Origin: Thamnaconus septentrionalis
Lineage: Eukaryota > Chordata > Actinopteri > Tetraodontiformes > Monacanthidae
Length of the DNA: 64,000 bases
Direction of reading: 5' to 3'
NCBI GenBank assembly: GCA_009823395.1
Contig: CM020511.1
Coordinates: 12,117,001-12,181,000, forward strand
A program made the position numbers and the translations under genes. The number at the start of each line of letters is the position of its first letter. Positions within the stretch are counted from its first letter, which is position 1. A model generated the notes under the pieces. The model did not search any database, had not been told where the DNA came from, and saw nothing but the letters and a program-made list of their open reading frames with translations. Positions 59,681-64,000 of this stretch are shown piece by piece.

Positions 59681-60799
59681 CTTTAAAACACAGACCGAGC
59701 TGGGCTTTTCCTCCTCCTCCTCCTCCTTCTCTGCCCCCCCACCCACCCCCTCAGCCTCCCTCCTAATTCTTGATCTGTCCATGTGAAGCTTCTTGCTGGA
59801 AGATTAGGATTCTGCCAGTCCTCCAGACAGCACGCACACACACACACACGCGTGCGCACGCAAGGCTCGGAGCTCCCTGGATAGAAGGCCTCCAGCACAG
59901 TGGAATACTCCTGCATCAATGGGGAGCTCGTGGCTGCTGGAGATAAATACTCATCATTGATAAATGATTGCACTGATTTGCTGCTTGAAATGGGGCTTAA
60001 AGTGTTTCATCAGGGGTCATAGTGGCTCCTCGGGACATATGTGGCATTGGTCATGTGTACAAATCTGCCTTTGTTCAGTATGGCACTCAAATCAAGCAAA
60101 GTATAACTTGTTATATTTTTGAATTTATGAGCTAGAAAATACAATAGGTTGTAAATCCTCCCCGCAAAAAAACGAAAATCCCAAAAAAATCAAATGCTAG
60201 TTGTCACTCTGCAGAACATACAACTGGCTGGTTCATACCCAGTGATGTTGCCAGCCTCCATTACAGGCCAAAAAGGCTCCAATATTATTTTCCTGCCACC
60301 GTACAAAAAAAACAAAATCACACAGCGCTTAAGCAAACCCCCACCCCCTCACCCCCCACCTCCACTATCATCACTTCACAAATAAATGATGAATCAGACT
60401 GCGCTGCACTCGCGGCTTTCATCTGATTTCACGAGGATTTCATCATTCATTGTCTCTGCCGGGGCTGTTGCTCCCGTCCGCCCGCGTTGTATCAAACCAG
60501 ATTCCAGCAGTATGGACTGACAGAGGAGGGGTGGTTGGGGGGGAGGCGGCGATGGAAAGTCGGGGGGGTGGGGGGGTAACGGCGCCGAAGCTCCTTTCCA
60601 TCTGCTCTGGCTAATGATGGTGCTCCTCCTGGCCTGGAGCAGAACTGCGCGAGGGAGATTTACACCCATAATACCCCCCCGGGGGAGGGGGGAAGAGCCA
60701 CCACGCCTCACCCCCTCCACCTGCCCGCTTCCAAAAAAAAAAAACAGCGTCGCTCCATCACTTCCTATATGTGACGGCTGGCGGGAGGGGGCAGGTGAC

Positions 60800-61500
60800 A
60801 ATGGGAGCGGCAACAATGTCTCTTTTCTGTGTGTTACTGACAACTGCCTTATTTGGTTGACACGAGCTGCCTCGGCGGCGCGCGGGGGGGAGCGGCGGCA
60901 GGGCGGTGGGGAGAAAAACGGGTGACAGCGACACCATTGAGACATTGTGCCGTCGGAACAATCGCACGCCGAGCGTCTATGTTTAAGGAAGAGAGAGGGA
61001 GTACAGCAGCAGGCTGAGGGAGAGGTGGCAGTCTTTGCTAGCGCGCTAATTGGAATGATGGCAGGAGGGAGACGGGGGAGGCGGTGGGGGGGAGGGAGGG
61101 AGGCTAAAAAAAAATCCAAGCTAAAGTGAACCGCGCGCCGCCGTTTTCCATTTGCTCCATTATAAAGGTTTATAAGTTGTAATTGCCCTTCAATTTGGGA
61201 GCTTTAGACCCGCTATAAAGCTCTGCGTGGGACTCGTCCTGACATCCATCTCCTAAAACAAGCGAGTTAAACGACGGCAGGCAGGCAGGGAGGCAGGGAG
61301 GCAGGGATGGAGGGGGAGAGCGTGCGCACGCGTGCACACGCGCGCTCCACAGAGACCGCGGGGGAGGGGAAAAAAAAAAAAAAAAGAGCGCGCGCGGCGA
61401 GCGGCGGTCCTCAGGGATTGAGTGTTCGCACGCGGTAAATGGAAGTGGCACGGCTCTGACCTTTGAGCCGCGGCGTGCGAGTGAAAGCGGAGGCGCTGTC
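60800..61500. promoter_or_regulatory. GC- and CpG-rich block in intron 1
   Basis: This block mixes CpG-rich runs (60865-60925, 61125-61145, 61320-61480) with a GGCA/GGGA minisatellite and a short A-tract. Around 61145-61220 is a repeat-free AT-rich segment (CCATTATAAAGG, then GCTATAAAGC) that looks more like an enhancer core. It lies upstream of exon 2 in transcript direction, so an alternative first exon is possible, but none was recognised. Confidence 0.25.
61275..61312. repeat. (GGCA/GGGA)n tract
   Basis: Imperfect tetranucleotide repeat in the GC-rich block. Confidence 0.88.
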
Positions 61501-61554
61501 AAAATATTGCCTCAGAAATGACAATCCACCTTGCCAGGCCCGAGCCGCGACACG

Positions 61555-61613
61555 GCAGCCAGGCAGCCAGGCAGGCAGGCGGGCAGGCAGGCAGGCGGGC
61601 GGGCAGGCGGGGA
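61555..61613. repeat. (GGCA/GGCG)n tract
   Basis: About 14 imperfect GGCA or GGCG units, similar to the tract 240 bp to its left. Confidence 0.9.
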
Positions 61614-62029
61614 GCCGCAACCCGCTGATCCCCATGCTACAAATGAGGTGGTGGTGGTGTTGGGGGGGGGTTATCAGGACAACAAACGGCCGTGCGACAC
61701 ATTGCATATACCCTAAAGATATTCTGGCTTTTGCCCCCCCCCGCCACCACCACCTCCCCCTGGTATAATCGGCGGCGTCCCACACAGATAGCCGGCGATC
61801 AACGCCAGAAATCAACGGCAGAAGAATCACAATGCTAGGTGAATGTATTAATTTGAAAAAGAAGAAGAAGAGGAGGAAGAAAAATCCGAAAGTAAAAGAA
61901 AGCTTCGCATGTCAAATTGCAGCTCTGACATCACAATCACAGCTGCCCAATTTTGGGGATTGGTGCGGCTCCCCCCCCCCTCTTTTTTTTTTTTCTGCAT
62001 CTTCATTTCCAGCCGTGTAATACTCGAGC

Positions 62030-62690
62030 CCACCGAGAATTAAGTCGCTCGTAAAGAATACCAAAATATCACAAGCAAATTACTAGTGCAACTGAGAGGA
62101 AGCTCGGGAGGAACAAAGACGGGCAGCCATAATTATATCTTGGCGTGTACGGCATGTCAATGGGCCACCTTGCTCCTCCTGGGCTGGGGTGGGTGGGTGC
62201 GGAGTGGTGGTGGTGGGGGGGGTGCGTGGAGGGGGCATTCCCGCCGGCCCCCATCACCCCTCCCCGGGCATCACAGTGATGTCCAAATTATATTGTGCCG
62301 TTATTGCAGCGGTGGCGCGGTTATCATATTTACCGGCGGACGCATTATGACAACGAGGATGTTTACACCTGTCCGCGCGAGCGGGCGAGGTTTGCACTCT
62401 GTAATTTAGCAAATGTACAGTATGCATATGAGCTGGTTGGCAGGGATTTAAATTAGGTCAGAAACGGAATACATCAATAGCAACCCATATGTGCATCTTT
62501 CTGCCACCCTCGCCACCCCCACCCCCCCTCCACCACCCCCCCATCTCCTCCGCAGCCTTCTTTGCTGGGAAGCTTGGCGATGAAGCAGCTTGACGACTGC
62601 ATAAGTGTGATATGTGCAAATCACATTTGCAGATGAGCTTGAAACTCCCTTTTAATATTCAGATATCAGACATCCTGCGCCGAGAAGCCC
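62030..62690. promoter_or_regulatory. Unique blocks interrupted by G- and C-rich runs (intron 1)
   Basis: The stretches 62030-62170, 62280-62470 and 62560-62690 are complex, with GCCATAATTATATC, AAATTATATTGTGCCG, GGCGGACGCATTATGAC, TTTAAATTAGG and TTTAATATTCAGATATC. G-rich and C-rich runs separate them. Regulatory function is inferred only from texture. Confidence 0.25.
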
Positions 62691-63161
62691 GCTAAGACGC
62701 GATTCGGGAGCGTGGCGGCGGCGGCGGCGGTGGGTGGGTTGGGGGTCGGCGAGATCCGTGTCATTAAGGGAATCGTTAGAGGCTCGGTTTACGTTTTTAC
62801 ATATTTCGCAAAATGTACGACCAAGTAAAAACATCGGCAGCTATCTGCGATAACAATGCTAATTTTTTTTTTCTTCTTTTGCGTCGGGGAGCGTTACGGA
62901 GATTCTGTCAAAATCCAAAGTCGCTCAGGTCTTTTCTCTCCCCCTCCTCCCCAACCCATCACCAACCCAGCTCTGGCTTAACACCCTCAGCTTATTGGCG
63001 CTTTGATTTCTTTCAGTTTTTCTTTTTTCTCTCTCTCTCTCCGAGAAGTCACACGGGCTCGCGCAGTCAAAGACAGTGAAAGGTGCGTTAGCCACGAGGC
63101 GCGGGAACACGTGTCCCCAGTCGACTGCCAATAGCTCATCAAACACACGGGCAGGGGCCCA

Positions 63162-63197
63162 CGGATGGATGGACGGATGGATGGATGGGACGGATGG

Positions 63198-63233
<36 letters not shown>

Positions 63234-63260
63234 ATGGATGGATGGATGGATGGATGATGG
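63162..63260. repeat. (GGAT/GGAC)n tract
   Basis: About 24 units, with GGAC variants in the left third. It is the same motif as at the left edge of the window. Confidence 0.95.
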
Positions 63261-63480
63261 GAGCCCGGCTGGCGTGCAGGACGGCGAAAAACAACGGCGA
63301 GCCCGACCATTTTTCTGCGATTCCACCTTTTCTCATTTATTTTTACTCCTTTATTTAAATACCTGCTCACTTGTAGTGTACAGGAAGCACCCCGGTATTA
63401 ATTTTGCAGCCCCCCCGGTGGCTTCGACTTTTCTCGCCTCATGACAGAATGTAGCCCCTGCAGTCCCCCACCAACCCCGA

Positions 63481-63495
63481 CACACACACACACAC

Positions 63496-63531
<36 letters not shown>
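63481..63531. repeat. (CA)n microsatellite
   Basis: Two CA runs separated by one CGACAC interruption. A further pure (CA)17 lies at 63765-63798. Confidence 0.94.
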
Positions 63532-63532
<1 letters not shown>

Positions 63533-63763
63533 CTTTCATTTTCCCCGTGTCTTAGCCCCGGCGCCAAATTTGTCTCCGTGCCATTTTAATTACAGCCAAG
63601 GCAATCTTTATGGTGGTATTCCGCGAGAACACCAATCTGCAAAAAAGGTGATAAGTAGACCCGCCACCCGGCTTTGGTATCAGTAATAAACAGACACTTA
63701 ATTGAATAATTTGACCTAAGAGGCTGATCCTGGGAAGTAGCTTGTTGAAAAAAAAGCAACAAC

Positions 63764-63799
<36 letters not shown>

Positions 63800-64000
63800 C
63801 ACAAATAAATAAATATTTTGAATATTGGAGACAGTGCTGTGTATTTTTATTTTTTTTGCATGATGCCTGCAGCAGGGGAGCACACAGTGGATTTGGCTGG
63901 TTGCCCACCAACTAGCCAATGTGGGCCATTGTGCGCCTTTACGGAGCAGATAAGTGAGCCTTTGGTATCCTGGAAGCACTCAGATGTGCGTGTGCGCGGG

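Larger units (their letters stand above)
52679..64000 (-). other. zfpm2: zfpm2 intron 1, 3' part (continues past right edge)
   Basis: The intron ends at the exon 2 acceptor (AG at 52680-52679) and runs off the right end, so it is at least 11.3 kb. I searched the minus strand here for exon 1, expected to encode a short peptide close to MSRRKQ plus basic residues and a GT donor, and did not find it. Contents: poly-A and poly-T runs (52.9, 53.65, 53.74 and 56.74 kb), a cluster of GATA motifs (54.16-54.56 kb), a dispersed repeat with a (CCAT)n tail (55.54 kb), CT/GT/CA microsatellites, GC-rich blocks (56.9-57.1, 58.4-58.7 and 60.8-61.5 kb), and repeat-free blocks at 57.17-57.46, 59.08-59.68 and 62.03-62.69 kb. 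Confidence 0.85.

Noticed and set aside
59760..59790. TTGATCTGTCCATG on the plus strand as possible zfpm2 exon 1 end
   Set aside because: On the minus strand it gives CAGATCAAG but no GT donor follows and the upstream codons do not encode the expected basic peptide.
60030..60050. Minus-strand ATG TCC CGA as possible FOG2 start
   Set aside because: After Met-Ser-Arg the frame reads Gly-Ala-Thr, not the expected basic residues, and no donor is placed correctly.
60394..61119. 241-codon open frame on the minus strand
   Set aside because: The peptide is Pro/Ser/Arg-rich with a Phe run from an A-tract and spans GC-rich repeats. No family resemblance and no splice context.
63162..63260. Regular tandem units that could be mistaken for a CRISPR array
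   Set aside because: Uniform 4-bp units with no unique spacers; a microsatellite in a vertebrate intron.

Overview
The window is a piece of a vertebrate chromosome, almost certainly from a teleost fish. It lies inside one gene on the minus strand: zfpm2, which encodes FOG2 (Friend of GATA 2), a multi-zinc-finger cofactor of GATA4/5/6. Four internal coding exons can be read with consensus splice sites and compatible reading phases. In transcript order they are exon 2 (52520-52678), exon 3 (45276-45377), exon 4 (29700-29824) and exon 5 (11407-11518), numbered as in human ZFPM2. Joined, they give one open frame that follows the N-terminal part of FOG2: an acidic N-terminal segment, then most of a PR-like (SET-related) domain. 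Exon 1, with the start codon and the NuRD-binding repression motif, should lie beyond the right edge. Exons 6-8, with all the zinc fingers, should lie beyond the left edge.

A fish is inferred from four things. The introns (7, 15 and 18 kb, plus two partial ones) are far shorter than in mammals. Dinucleotide and tetranucleotide microsatellites are very dense. There are teleost-type non-autonomous hAT elements starting CAGAGGTGGGAAGTA. There is also a fish-type dispersed repeat with a (CCAT)n tail. The sequence does not decide between the zfpm2a and zfpm2b duplicates.

Layout, left to right (3' to 5' for the gene): intron 5 part (1-11406), exon 5, intron 4 (11519-29699), exon 4, intron 3 (29825-45275), exon 3, intron 2 (45378-52519), exon 2, intron 1 part (52679-64000). 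The introns hold three kinds of DNA. First, there are simple repeats and pyrimidine tracts. Second, there are at least three transposon-derived copies; one hAT element has a perfect 8-bp target duplication and a second inverted-repeat element nested in it. Third, there are long repeat-free blocks rich in homeodomain, POU-octamer and GATA-type motifs that look like conserved developmental enhancers. CpG-rich blocks at 13.85-14.46, 36.93-37.76, 38.39-38.76 and 60.8-61.5 kb are candidate internal promoters or regulatory islands.

No second protein gene, convincing tRNA or rRNA gene, or CRISPR array was found. Almost all other open frames are microsatellite or GC-rich artefacts. The best leads are: UG/CU repeats beside the acceptors of exons 2 and 4, a U18 tract just past the exon 3 donor, the intron 3 CpG island as a possible short-isoform promoter, a GATA-site cluster in intron 1, an apparent excess of POU octamers, and a 271-codon open frame in intron 2.
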